NCBI RefSeq assembly: GCF_029382255.1
Contig: NZ_JARLLG010000002.1
Span: forward strand, 186,001 to 250,000
Direction of reading: 5' to 3'
Length of the DNA: 64,000 nucleotides
Source: Isoptericola croceus
Lineage (GTDB): Bacteria; Actinomycetota; Actinomycetes; Actinomycetales; Cellulomonadaceae
The notes beneath the pieces were generated by a model. It was given only the letters and a program-made list of their open reading frames with translations. It did not search any database and was not told the DNA's origin. Below are positions 38,718-47,005 of this stretch, piece after piece; within the stretch, counting starts at the first letter, position 1, and each line of letters opens with the position of its first letter. The position numbers were made by a program, and so were the translations under genes.

Positions 38718-39255
38718 GGCGAGCGGCGAGCTCAGCCCAGGACCCCGCGGCGCGGTCACGGGCGCTCACCGTCGTGATCTCGACCGGCCAGACGATGCCG
38801 AGGTCGGCGTCGAGGTGGTGCACGGCCACGTCCTCGGTGGGGTCGTGCGTGGCATCGATGCGGTAGCAGACGTCGGCGGTCGGGGTCAGGGTCTGATGCC
38901 CGTGGAGGAAGCCACGCGGGATGTACAGCACCACGAAGTCCTCGTCGTCGAGCACGAACGACTCCGCCCTGCCGTAGGTCCGCGACATCGGTCGGGCGTC
39001 GACGACGACGTCGAGCACGGCGCCGTGCGCCGCCCGGACGAGCTTGGCCTCGCCGCCGCCCACACGACCGTGCATCCCGCGCACGACGCCCTGGTGCGAG
39101 CGGGACTGTGAGTCCTGGACGAACGCCGCGGGGTCGATGCCGGCCTCGCGCGCCGTGGCGTCGTCGAACGTGCGGGTGAAGAAGCCCCGCTCGTCGACGT
39201 GCGGGGTCGGCGTCAGACGGAGCAGGCCATCGAGGCCAGTGGTCTCGACTCGCAT
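38704..39255 (-). CDS. dTDP-4-dehydrorhamnose 3,5-epimerase-like cupin (RmlC family)
   Basis: A 183-aa RmlC-family protein. Seen: HVDERGFFTRTFD, the catalytic-His region GVVRGMHGR, Lys in AKLVRAAHGAVLDVVVDARP, YIPRGFLHGHQTL and the Tyr in CYRIDATHDP, so His and Tyr are kept. Two Tyr that follow in the Salmonella enzyme (NYY) are Thr-His here, and Arg replaces Phe/Gln after the His, so substrate or 3- versus 5-specificity may differ. ATG 39255 sits 7 nt after TAGCCT (leaderless); GTG 39261 is an alternative. The 3' end overlaps the convergent gene by 14 bp. Confidence 0.85.
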   Translation of the reverse strand: MRVETTGLDGLLRLTPTPHVDERGFFTRTFDDATAREAGIDPAAFVQDSQSRSHQGVVRGMHGRVGGGEAKLVRAAHGAVLDVVVDARPMSRTYGRAESFVLDDEDFVVLYIPRGFLHGHQTLTPTADVCYRIDATHDPTEDVAVHHLDADLGIVWPVEITTVSARDRAAGSWAELAARLSAS

Positions 39256-39262
39256 GTACACG

Positions 39263-39371
39263 AGGCTAGGCGCTCCGGTGAGACACGGCCAGGGCGCCCG
39301 GGTGATTCCGCTCCTCCACCGGGTGAACTAGTCGCCAGGTCGTTGAGCCTGGTGAGGTGTGCGCGAAGAAT
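39263..39371. promoter_or_regulatory. site B: divergent promoters with two GGGTGA repeats 21 bp apart
   Basis: GGGTGA at 39300-39305 and at 39321-39326, exactly 21 bp apart. To the right TTGAGC (39343-39348), 17 bp, AAGAAT (39366-39371) form a promoter 45 bp beyond the second repeat for the aminotransferase operon. To the left TAGCCT (39268-39263) is the -10 of the leaderless RmlC-like gene, 37 bp from the first repeat. Confidence 0.6.
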
Positions 39372-39407
39372 GGCTGAAGTATCGCCGGTGATCCTGGAGG
39401 CCAAAAA

Positions 39408-40883
39408 ATGGGTGCAATCCGGACGGTCAGCCCGCAGGAGTTCTCCGGACGCGTCGCGCCCGATACTCGCCACACCTCATGGGTCGGATCGGCAGACGCG
39501 CAGGAACGCCTGCACCGTCTCGTGCCGGGGGGAGCACACACCTACGCCCGTGGCTCCGACCAGTACCCCGAGGGTGTCGCGCCGGTGCTGGTGCGCGGGG
39601 TCGGGTCCCGGGTGCAGGACGTCGACGGCAACTGGTACGTCGAGTACGGCATGGGTTTGCGCAGCGTCACCCTGGGTCACGGCTACCGGCCCGTGGTCGA
39701 GGCCGTCGCCCGGGCCGCCGCGGACGGCGTGAGCTTCTCCCGGCCCTCCGTCCGGGAGCTCGAGGCCGCCGAGAGGTTCGTCGCGACCGTACCGGGGGCT
39801 GACATGGTGAAATTTGCCAAGAACGGTTCCGATGCGACGACGGCAGCGCTCAGGCTCGCCCGTGCGGCCACCGGTCGTGACATCGTCGCCATCTGCAGCA
39901 GCCAGCCGTTCTTCTCCGTCGACGACTGGTTCGTCTCCACCACCAGGATGGATGCCGGTATCCCGACGAGGGGCCGGGGCCTGACAGTCGGGTTCGTCTA
40001 CAACGACCTCGACTCGCTGCGCAGCGTCCTCGAGGAGCACCGGGGGAACGTCGCCGCCGTCTTTCTCGAGGCCGCGACGGGTGATACCGAGCCGGCACCA
40101 GGTTTTCTCGAGGGCGTGCGGGCGCTCACCACCGAGCACGGCGCCGTGATGGTGCTGGACGAGATGATCACCGGGATGCGCTGGGACGTCGGCGGGGCGC
40201 AGGAGGTGTACGGCGTCGTCCCGGATCTCTCTGCCTGGGGCAAGGCACTCGGCAACGGGTTCGCGGTCTCCGCCCTCGCGGGAAGGCGGGAACTGATGGA
40301 GCTCGGTGGGCTCGGCACCTGTCGGCCGCGTGTGTTCCTCCTGTCGACCACGCACGGCCCCGAGACCACCGGGCTCGCCGCCTACCTCGCCGTGTCCGAC
40401 GCCTACGTCGAGCACGACGTCGTCGGCATCATGGATCGCCAGGGGGAGCGCCTGCGCCGCGGGGTGGAGGACGTCACCGCTGCCGCCGGCGTCGCCGACT
40501 TCGTGACCGTCACCGGCCGGGCCTCGTGCCTCGTCTTCGGGACTCGCGACCTGCAGGGCGATCCCAGTCAGGCGTACCGGGCCCTCTTCCTCCAGGAGCT
40601 GCTCCGGTACGGCGTGCTGGGTCAGTCGTTCGTCATCTCCGCCGCGCACACCGACGACGACGTCGACCTCACGGTCGAGGCCGTCGCACGGGCCTGCGTC
40701 GTGTATGCGAAGGCACTCGACAACGGCACCACCGCCGGGTTCCTCCGGGGACGGCCGGTGGCTCCCGCGCTGAGGAGATCTGCCGTGCCGCGCCGACTAC
40801 CAGATCTGGGCGCTCCGGCCGTCAGATCGTCGGCACCCGGCACCCGCCCGCCTCGAGCAGCCCTCGAGGAGATCCACCCATGA
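39408..40883 (+). CDS. class III aminotransferase (glutamate-1-semialdehyde aminomutase-like)
   Basis: A 491-aa PLP enzyme. Seen: VPGGAHTYARGSDQYPEG and VQDVDGNWYVEYGMGLRSVTLGH at the start, KFAKNGSDATTAALRLARA (phosphate-binding region), MVLDEMITGMRW (Asp to pyridine N) and DLSAWGKALGNGF with the PLP Lys. The sugar-cluster setting suggests it makes an amino sugar or a 2-aminopropanediol-type group rather than haem precursors. The last 50 residues are Pro/Arg-rich and not conserved in style. CTGGAGG (39394-39400) lies 7 nt before the ATG. First gene of unit 4. Confidence 0.88.
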   Translation: MGAIRTVSPQEFSGRVAPDTRHTSWVGSADAQERLHRLVPGGAHTYARGSDQYPEGVAPVLVRGVGSRVQDVDGNWYVEYGMGLRSVTLGHGYRPVVEAVARAAADGVSFSRPSVRELEAAERFVATVPGADMVKFAKNGSDATTAALRLARAATGRDIVAICSSQPFFSVDDWFVSTTRMDAGIPTRGRGLTVGFVYNDLDSLRSVLEEHRGNVAAVFLEAATGDTEPAPGFLEGVRALTTEHGAVMVLDEMITGMRWDVGGAQEVYGVVPDLSAWGKALGNGFAVSALAGRRELMELGGLGTCRPRVFLLSTTHGPETTGLAAYLAVSDAYVEHDVVGIMDRQGERLRRGVEDVTAAAGVADFVTVTGRASCLVFGTRDLQGDPSQAYRALFLQELLRYGVLGQSFVISAAHTDDDVDLTVEAVARACVVYAKALDNGTTAGFLRGRPVAPALRRSAVPRRLPDLGAPAVRSSAPGTRPPRAALEEIHP

Positions 40884-41731
40884 AGGTCGTCCTGTTCTGC
40901 GGGGGGCTGGGCATGCGGATGCGGTCCGGCCACGACTCGCTGCCGAAACCGATGATGCCCATCGGCTCGCGCCCGGTGCTGTGGCACATCATGAAGTACT
41001 ACGCACACTTCGGGCACACGGAGTTCGTCCTTGCCCTCGGGTATGGCGCGACGGCCGTCAAGGACTACTTCCTGAACTACCAGGAGACCCACTCCAACGA
41101 CTTCGTCCTCACGAAGGGCGGTCAGGAGATCGAGCTGCTCGGCAGCGACATCAGCGAGTGGCGCATCACGTTCGTCGACACCGGTATGGACACGGCGATC
41201 GGTGAACGCCTGCGTCGCGTGCGCCGGTACCTCGACGACGACGAGGTCTTCCTCGCCAACTACGGGGACGTGCTCACCGACGCCCCGATGGACCGGATCG
41301 TCGACGACTTCCTGCAGACGAACGCCGTGGGGTCGCTCATGGCCGTGGCACCGCAGGACTCCTTCCATGTCGTGCGGTTCGAGCCTGACGGCACCATGCG
41401 TGACCTCGAGCCCGTGGCCGGCATGAGCATGTGCATCAACGGTGGCTACTTCGTCCTGCGCCAGGGCATCTTCGACTACCTCGACGAGGGGGAGGACCTC
41501 GTGATGGACGCGTGCGTCCGCGCGGCGCGCGCGGGCCGGTTCCGTGTGCACGCGCACCCAGGGTTCTGGGCGCCGATGGACACGCTGAAGGAACGGTCTG
41601 CTCTGGAGGAGATGAACCGCATCGGCGACCGGCCCTGGGCGGTGTGGGACAGAGACTCGCAGCACCAGAGGCGCAGGGTGCCCGAGGTGGACGTGCCCGA
41701 TGTGGTGGGGCACGTCCGTGCGAACGCCTGA
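40880..41731 (+). CDS. glucose-1-phosphate cytidylyltransferase (RfbF-like)
   Basis: A 283-aa nucleotidyltransferase. The signature FCGGLGMRMR (GxGxR) and PKPMMPIGSRPVLWHIMKYYAHFGHTEFVLALGYGATAVKDYF match CDP-glucose synthases rather than RmlA; ANYGDVLTDAP holds the metal-binding Asp; GGYFVLRQGIFDYL and PGFWAPMDTLKERSALEEM are also typical. It makes a CDP-hexose from sugar-1-phosphate and CTP, the entry to CDP-linked deoxy or branched sugars. ATGA overlap with the aminotransferase. Confidence 0.88.
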   Translation: MKVVLFCGGLGMRMRSGHDSLPKPMMPIGSRPVLWHIMKYYAHFGHTEFVLALGYGATAVKDYFLNYQETHSNDFVLTKGGQEIELLGSDISEWRITFVDTGMDTAIGERLRRVRRYLDDDEVFLANYGDVLTDAPMDRIVDDFLQTNAVGSLMAVAPQDSFHVVRFEPDGTMRDLEPVAGMSMCINGGYFVLRQGIFDYLDEGEDLVMDACVRAARAGRFRVHAHPGFWAPMDTLKERSALEEMNRIGDRPWAVWDRDSQHQRRRVPEVDVPDVVGHVRANA

Positions 41732-41741
41732 GGACAAGACG

Positions 41742-42953
41742 GTGCGACGTAGGACGAGGCGGGATGACCGTCGGGTACGCGTCGGGTTGCTGGGGCAGTT
41801 CGGCTACCAGAACTTCGGCAACGAGGCGTCCCTGGACGCTGTTCTTGACCTCCTGCGCACCCATGGCGGAGCCATGGTCGAGCCGGTCGTCCTGACCGAT
41901 GCGCCGGAGGCCGTCCGCCGAGATCGGGGGGTGGAGGCAACGTCCGCGTCGGCACCGCGTGCTCCACGGGGTAGGTGGCGCAGGACGCTGGGAAAGCTCG
42001 CCGACCTGCGGCACGCCTGGCTCGTCGTGGGCCGCCTCGATGCCGTTCTGGTCCCGGGCACCGGGATCCTCGAAGGGCACGCGGTCAACAGGTGGGGGCC
42101 CCCGCTGACCTTGACGGTCTACGGGATCGTTGCACGGCTACGGCGCCGGCCGTACCTGGTGCTGTCCGTCGGCGCAGATCGTCGTGGTGGTCGCGCGGTG
42201 CGGGTGATGCAGCGGACCGTCGTGCGTGCTGCCACGTACCTGAGCACCCGTGACGACGGTTCGGCGGCCGCGCTCGGGCACAGGGGGCGCCGCCCCGCCG
42301 TCGTCCCCGACCTCGCGTTCGGTCTGTCCCTTCCGGAACGTTGCGCGGAGCCCGGTGTCCGGCCGACCGTTGCCGTCGGTGTCGTGCGATACGACTGGTA
42401 CGCACCGGCGGCCGAGCGCGATGCGTACACGTCGCGCTCAGTCCGTCTCGTGGAACTTCTGGTCAGGGGTGGTGCCGAAGTCCTCATCGTGGTGGGGGAC
42501 GAGGCAGACGATGCAACCGCCCAGGCCGTGGCCGATCGAGTGCACGATCCGGAGCGCGTTCACGTCGCGCCTGTCGGGTCGGTCCAGGAGCTCGAGAGTC
42601 ACCTTGTCGGCTGCCGTGCCGTGGTGGCCGTGAGATACCACAACCTGGTCGCCGCGATCCGCGCCGGTGTGCCAGCGGTCTCCTTGGGCTATGGCCCCAA
42701 GCAGCGATGGCTGATGGAGCATTTCTTCGAGCACCCCCGTTCGTACTCCGTCGAGGAGTTTGACCCGGACGCCGTTGCTCGCGAGGTGCTCGACCTGGCG
42801 TCAGGCGACCAGGAGCGCGGCTTCCGGCCCTTCGCCCTCCACGTCGCTCGGATGGCCCTGGCCGATCAGGAACGATGTGTCGCCACGCTGCTCGGGCTCG
42901 ACGCCGAGGCATCCGAGCGGGAGACGACGTCGTTGTCGGAGGTGCGGAGTTGA
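41742..42953 (+). CDS. polysaccharide pyruvyl transferase family protein
   Basis: About 403 aa, PF04230 type. VGLLGQFGYQNFGNEASLDAVLDLLR, VLVPGTGILEG, YLSTRDDGSAAAL and the C-terminal AVVAVRYHNLVAAIRAGVPAVSLGYGPKQRWLMEHF are the family landmarks. The family adds ketal pyruvate from PEP to surface glycans, giving them negative charge. The start is uncertain: GTG 41742 (GAGG at 8 nt) and GTG 41718 (overlapping rfbF) are both possible. The stop overlaps the TTG of the next gene. Confidence 0.82.
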   Translation: MRRRTRRDDRRVRVGLLGQFGYQNFGNEASLDAVLDLLRTHGGAMVEPVVLTDAPEAVRRDRGVEATSASAPRAPRGRWRRTLGKLADLRHAWLVVGRLDAVLVPGTGILEGHAVNRWGPPLTLTVYGIVARLRRRPYLVLSVGADRRGGRAVRVMQRTVVRAATYLSTRDDGSAAALGHRGRRPAVVPDLAFGLSLPERCAEPGVRPTVAVGVVRYDWYAPAAERDAYTSRSVRLVELLVRGGAEVLIVVGDEADDATAQAVADRVHDPERVHVAPVGSVQELESHLVGCRAVVAVRYHNLVAAIRAGVPAVSLGYGPKQRWLMEHFFEHPRSYSVEEFDPDAVAREVLDLASGDQERGFRPFALHVARMALADQERCVATLLGLDAEASERETTSLSEVRS

Positions 42954-43585
42954 TCCCGCTGTCGCTCGGGGGTGCGGACCTCCGGGTGGTCTGTCTTGCG
43001 GCGCACCCTGATGACGTCGAGATCGCCTGCGGTGGGACGCTTCTCTCCTTCGCCGAGCGGTCGGGCGTGACCGCCGACTTCCTCACCCTCACGGGTGACC
43101 CCGCCCGCGAGGCGGAGGCCGCATCTGCCGCCGAGGCGTTCCTCCCCGGCTCATCCTCGACCTTCGCCGGGCTTCCTGATGGTCGCCTGCCCGAGTACTG
43201 GGGGGCGACGAAGAGTGCCCTGCACGAGCACGCCGAACGTCATCCGTCTCCGCACGTCGTGCTGGCTCCCCGCAGCGACGATGCCCACCAGGACCATCGC
43301 CTCGTCGGGGAGATGGCGCCCACCGTCTGGCGGGACGCCCTCGTGCTGCACTACGAGATCCCGAAGTGGGACGGCGACATGGGCCGGCCCACCACGTACG
43401 TACCCGTGCCGGAGGATCGCGCACGTCGCAAGGTCGAGCTGCTCGACGAGCACTACCCGTCGCAGTGCGGACACGACTGGTGGGATCCCGAGGTCTTCCT
43501 CGGCCTCATGCGATTGCGGGGGATGGAGTGTCGGGAGCGCTACGCAGAGGCGTTCGTCGTGAGAAAGGCGATAGTCCGATGGTGA
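42950..43585 (+). CDS. PIG-L family N-acetylglucosaminyl-type deacetylase
   Basis: A 211-aa zinc deacetylase (LmbE/PIG-L). The metal motif AHPDDVEIACGGTL and the second His motif DAHQDHRLV are intact; WWDPEVFLGLMRLRGMECRERYAEAF closes the fold. It probably removes an N-acetyl group from a sugar nucleotide or lipid-linked sugar of this glycan. I chose the rare start TTG 42950 because GGAGG (42938-42942) lies 7 nt before it and it forms a TTGA overlap with the previous stop; no in-frame ATG or GTG lies close. Confidence 0.85.
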   Translation: MIPLSLGGADLRVVCLAAHPDDVEIACGGTLLSFAERSGVTADFLTLTGDPAREAEAASAAEAFLPGSSSTFAGLPDGRLPEYWGATKSALHEHAERHPSPHVVLAPRSDDAHQDHRLVGEMAPTVWRDALVLHYEIPKWDGDMGRPTTYVPVPEDRARRKVELLDEHYPSQCGHDWWDPEVFLGLMRLRGMECRERYAEAFVVRKAIVRW

Positions 43586-44520
43586 CGGAGCCGAGAGGGC
43601 TGGAGCCCCCCCACCCGGTAGTGACCGTGGGCGTGCCGGTGCGCAACGGCGAGGAGTTCCTTGAGCGTGCTCTTCGTGCTCTGCAGGGGCAGGAACTGAC
43701 CGACATCGAGGTCCTCGTGGCGGACAACGCGTCGACGGACGACACCCGGAAGATCGCCGAGATGGTGGCGGCCGAGGACTCGAGGTTCAGGTACCTGGGG
43801 GCGGACTCGAACGGTGGCATCCCCTGGAACTGGAACCGGTTGCTTGCGCACGCGCGTGCCCCATACTTCATGTGGAACTCGGCCGACGACATCGTGCTGC
43901 CGACCCATCTCTCATCGTGCGTCCGGGCCCTTGAGAGCCACCCCGATGCCACCATCGCCTTCTCGCGGGTCGTGTTGTCCGACTCGGACGACAAGGTGGT
44001 GGGCTCGCTGGACGACGAGGGGATCGACTTCCTCTCCTTGAGACCTTCCGCACGTGTGGGGCTGTTCTTCGAACGACAGGTGTGGCAGGTGATCGGATTC
44101 GGGGGCGTCTTCAGGACAGAGACGCTGCGCGGGCTCGGGGGCCTGCCGGACTACTGGGGCGGAGACTTCGGGCTCGCGGTGGCGATGGCGTTGAGGGCTC
44201 CCTGGGTCCAGGTCCCGGAGATCGGTTTCATCGAGCGCCGTCATGTCGGTCAGATGACCAACCTGCAGACCTCGGACCCGGTTGCCCAGACCAGGGTGTA
44301 TCGCCCGCGCTTCGGCCGGTCGATGGCCTTCCCCCAGTGGTATCTCCACGGCAGGGTTCTTGCCGAGGCGGTCCGGGCGCCGGTACCGGTTCTCGAGAGA
44401 GCGAGGGCGATCAGCGCCGTGGTCCGGCGGTGGACGATCCCGGGGATGAGGTCCCTGGGCTACGACATCAAGCGGAACCTGCAGCGGCTGGCGGACGGTC
44501 GCGTCGGGCGAGCCTCTTGA
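43579..44520 (+). CDS. glycosyltransferase, GT2 family
   Basis: A 313-aa GT-A enzyme. VTVGVPVRNGEEFLERALRALQGQELTDIEVLVADNASTDDTRKIAEMVA is a textbook GT2 start; MWNSADDIVLPTHL contains the metal-binding DD, and YWGGDFGLAVAMALRAPWVQVPEIGFIERR is the acceptor side. ATG 43579 has AAAGG about 10 nt upstream and overlaps the deacetylase stop by 7 bp. Last gene of unit 4. Its 3' end overlaps the convergent gene by 53 bp. Confidence 0.88.
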   Translation: MVTEPRGLEPPHPVVTVGVPVRNGEEFLERALRALQGQELTDIEVLVADNASTDDTRKIAEMVAAEDSRFRYLGADSNGGIPWNWNRLLAHARAPYFMWNSADDIVLPTHLSSCVRALESHPDATIAFSRVVLSDSDDKVVGSLDDEGIDFLSLRPSARVGLFFERQVWQVIGFGGVFRTETLRGLGGLPDYWGGDFGLAVAMALRAPWVQVPEIGFIERRHVGQMTNLQTSDPVAQTRVYRPRFGRSMAFPQWYLHGRVLAEAVRAPVPVLERARAISAVVRRWTIPGMRSLGYDIKRNLQRLADGRVGRAS

Positions 44521-45406
44521 GCAACCACTGGCCTGGTGCGCTGGGTGCGAACCGCAATGCCCAGAGGATCTCTCCGACGGCGACGCCGGGTCTGCCGCGT
44601 GCCATCGCCGTCCTGGCGGCCCGCCCTGCCGCCCATGCCGCGTACCGGTCGTTCGCCGCCTGCGACTCGTCGAGGGCATCGACCAGCTCGTCCTGACCGT
44701 TGCGGAGCGCGGCCGTGCGGTGATCGGCCACGACCTCGCGGATCGCCGCGGCGAGCGCCCGATGCCGGCCGGTCGCGTTGTCATCGTGGCGGCGGTACGA
44801 GACCAACGAGCCGTCCCCGACCCGGGCGACCGGGCCGCGCGCGGCGAGTCGGAGCACGAGGTCCAGGTCTTCGGCCAGGCGCCGGGACTCGTCGAACCCG
44901 TCGGCGGCGCGGAAGGCGCTGGCCCGGACGACCGAGTTCGGCAGGATGATCCCGGTCCGGCGGCGGAAGACGTCGGCCGTAGACGTCACCGCCGCCTGGT
45001 CGGGCGGTGCGATCTCACGTCCGTCGGCGTCGATGCTTCGCATGCGGCAGTACGTCAGGACGAGTGCCGGGTCGCCCTGCATGGCGGTGGCGTGCGCTGC
45101 GAGACGTCCATGTTCCCAGACGTCGTCGTCGTCCAGGAATGCCAGGAGCTCTCCCGAGGCCACCCGCGCTCCGGCGTTGCGGGCTGCCGAGGGGCCGGAG
45201 GGGCCGATCCGCAGGAATGTCGTGCCCGCGGGGGCTCCAGGGAGCGTGGCACGGTCGATCGGGTGGGGGCTGCCGTCGTCGACCACGACGAGCTCGATGT
45301 CCGTGAGCGTCTGCCGCGCCACCGACCGTACGGTCTCGGCGAGGAACGGGTTGTCCGGCCCGCGGTTGGAGGCGAGGACGACGGAGACGGTCGGTGGTGT
45401 CTTCAT
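44468..45406 (-). CDS. glycosyltransferase, GT2 family
   Basis: A 312-aa GT-A enzyme. Seen: VSVVLASNRGPDNPFLAETVRSVARQTLTDIELVVVDDGS, SAARNAGARVASGELLAFLDDDDVWEHGRL (DXD-type metal site) and DLDLVLRLAARGPVARVGD. The ATG at 45406 begins the conserved domain; the frame is open for 63 more codons but without GT character. It lies 79 bp downstream of the GT4 gene on the same strand and is probably co-transcribed with it. Confidence 0.87.
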   Translation of the reverse strand: MKTPPTVSVVLASNRGPDNPFLAETVRSVARQTLTDIELVVVDDGSPHPIDRATLPGAPAGTTFLRIGPSGPSAARNAGARVASGELLAFLDDDDVWEHGRLAAHATAMQGDPALVLTYCRMRSIDADGREIAPPDQAAVTSTADVFRRRTGIILPNSVVRASAFRAADGFDESRRLAEDLDLVLRLAARGPVARVGDGSLVSYRRHDDNATGRHRALAAAIREVVADHRTAALRNGQDELVDALDESQAANDRYAAWAAGRAARTAMARGRPGVAVGEILWALRFAPSAPGQWLLKRLARRDRPPAAAGSA

Positions 45407-45485
45407 GACCTGATCATCACTGAGAAGCCTCGGAGAGCGCGTGCGCGGGCACGTACCTGCCCGCTGCAGCCACCCTCGAAGGTCG

Positions 45486-46769
45486 CTACGACGTGTTCTC
45501 TGTGCCGACGGGCCGCGAGATCGGTCGGGACTGGCTCCTGGTCGTCGGACCGGGTTGAGCCGTCGCGGTCGACCCCCGGGTGCCGTCGTGGGCACGGAGC
45601 GCCCCGGTAGTGAGGCACCGGTCCGCGAGAACTTGGTCCAGACGAGTCCGAGCGGTGCTCCAGTCGTTCGCTCGGGCGTGCAGGAGGCTTGCTGTTCGTA
45701 CCCGGGCCAGCCCGCGCGAGTCGTCTGCGAGGCCCTCGAGGGCCTGGGCCAGTGCCTCCGGATCGTCCGGACTCACCAAGATGCCGGCGCGCCCGGCAGC
45801 CTCCGGGATCCCTCCGACACGCGAGGCGATCACGGCGGCGCCCGATGCCATGCCCTCGAGGACGGTGAGGGCGAACGGCTCCGCCCATCGGGAGGGGACG
45901 ACGACGACATCGGCGGTGCGCATGATGGCGGCGACCTTGTCGCGCGGCTGGAACGGCAGCCAGTGCGCCCGGTCGCCGAGGGGTTCTCCGGCGAGCCGCA
46001 TCCCCCGCTCGAACGAGGTGAGCGCAGCGCGCGGGGCGAAGTTGGTGGTTCCGACGAACGTTGCAAAGATGTCTTCCCGGGCGAGGCGGACCAGGGCCTC
46101 GACCAACACGTCGGGTCCCTTGTCGGGCAGCATCCGCCCGACGAAGACCACGTGAAGAGCGCCGTCCGGCGACCGTGTCCCGGCCGGCCGAAAGACGGTC
46201 GTGTCGACGGCATTGTGGACGACGGCCACCCGATCCCGCAGCCGGGGCGGGAGCCGCTCCGCGGTCTTGTCGGCAACGTAGTTGCTCACACACACGATCA
46301 CCCCAGCAGCGTCGAGCACCCGGCCGGCCTCGCGCGCGGAGTAGGTCCGCAAGAGCTCGTTGTGTGCGTAGAGCACCGCCACGTGGTGATCCGTGTCGAC
46401 CAGGGGCACGAGCTGGGGCATGTTGTGGCCGAGCACGACCGATGCCGGCCACTGCGCCTGGCCTGCCAGGGATGCGGCGAGCACCCGTCGCGCACGAGCG
46501 CGTGGGAGGCCCAGTCGTGAGGCCGCCGCATCACGGTGCCGATCGAGCTTGCGTGGTGTGGACGGGGCGTACGCGATCACGTCGGCCGTCATGTAGTGGT
46601 CCGGATAGGTACCCCGGGAGACTGCGACGCGAGGGCGCGGGGAGCCGGACGGGGTCGCTCCAGCGAGCCCGTGGACGACCGTGGGTACAGCGCTACCGGT
46701 CGATGGGGAGAAGTGATCGCCGGGGGTGATCACGTGCAGGTGGCTCCCAGCCTGGACACAAGAGGCCAT
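45486..46769 (-). CDS. glycosyltransferase, GT4 family
   Basis: A 427-aa GT-B enzyme. LHVITPGDHFSPSTGSAVPTVVHGLA is the N-terminal motif; VCVSNYVADKTAERLP, VVFVGRMLPDKGPDVLVEALVRLA and PSRWAEPFALTVLEGMASGAAVIASRVGGIPEAAG form the GT4 donor site. The last 45 residues are unstructured. ATG 46769 lies 7 nt after TAGGCT, so the transcript is probably leaderless. It diverges from the flippase unit and shares site F. Confidence 0.88.
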   Translation of the reverse strand: MASCVQAGSHLHVITPGDHFSPSTGSAVPTVVHGLAGATPSGSPRPRVAVSRGTYPDHYMTADVIAYAPSTPRKLDRHRDAAASRLGLPRARARRVLAASLAGQAQWPASVVLGHNMPQLVPLVDTDHHVAVLYAHNELLRTYSAREAGRVLDAAGVIVCVSNYVADKTAERLPPRLRDRVAVVHNAVDTTVFRPAGTRSPDGALHVVFVGRMLPDKGPDVLVEALVRLAREDIFATFVGTTNFAPRAALTSFERGMRLAGEPLGDRAHWLPFQPRDKVAAIMRTADVVVVPSRWAEPFALTVLEGMASGAAVIASRVGGIPEAAGRAGILVSPDDPEALAQALEGLADDSRGLARVRTASLLHARANDWSTARTRLDQVLADRCLTTGALRAHDGTRGSTATAQPGPTTRSQSRPISRPVGTENTS

Positions 46770-46776
46770 GGCTTCG

Positions 46777-46876
46777 AGCCTAGGCAGGTGCGATCGTCTT
46801 CCGAGGGTGAAATACCTGAATCCCCGGCTGAAATTGGGCCCAGGCACTCGGAAAGCGTGAAGTCCTCAGAAACGAT
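46777..46876. promoter_or_regulatory. site F: divergent promoters with GGGTGA / GGCTGA 21 bp apart
   Basis: GGGTGAAAT (from 46805) and GGCTGAAAT (from 46826) are 21 bp apart. AACGAT (46871-46876), 45 bp beyond the second, is the likely -10 for the flippase unit; TAGGCT (46782-46777) is the -10 of the leftward GT4 gene, 28 bp from the first repeat. Confidence 0.5.
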
Positions 46877-46882
46877 GACTCT

Positions 46883-47005
46883 GTGACGGTAGATCCCAGA
46901 GCGTCCGGTCCCGACCAAGCCGTGGTCATCACCAGCACCTGTTCGCCAGCCTCGTTCGGCACACTGGGCGGCGTTCCCGTGCACCGGCCGGTGGTGCTCA
47001 GGTGA
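46883..47005 (+). CDS. possible 40-aa leader peptide coupled to the flippase gene
   Basis: A GTG at 46883 lies exactly 7 nt after the -10-like AACGAT, so it could be the first codon of a leaderless mRNA. The frame runs 40 codons (MTVDPRASGPDQAVVITSTC, then a Val/Pro-rich end) and its TGA overlaps the GTG of the flippase gene (GTGA), the coupling used throughout this locus. It resembles no known peptide and has no signal or membrane segment. Its value may lie in bringing ribosomes to the flippase start. Whether it is translated is unproven. Confidence 0.35.
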   Translation: MTVDPRASGPDQAVVITSTCSPASFGTLGGVPVHRPVVLR

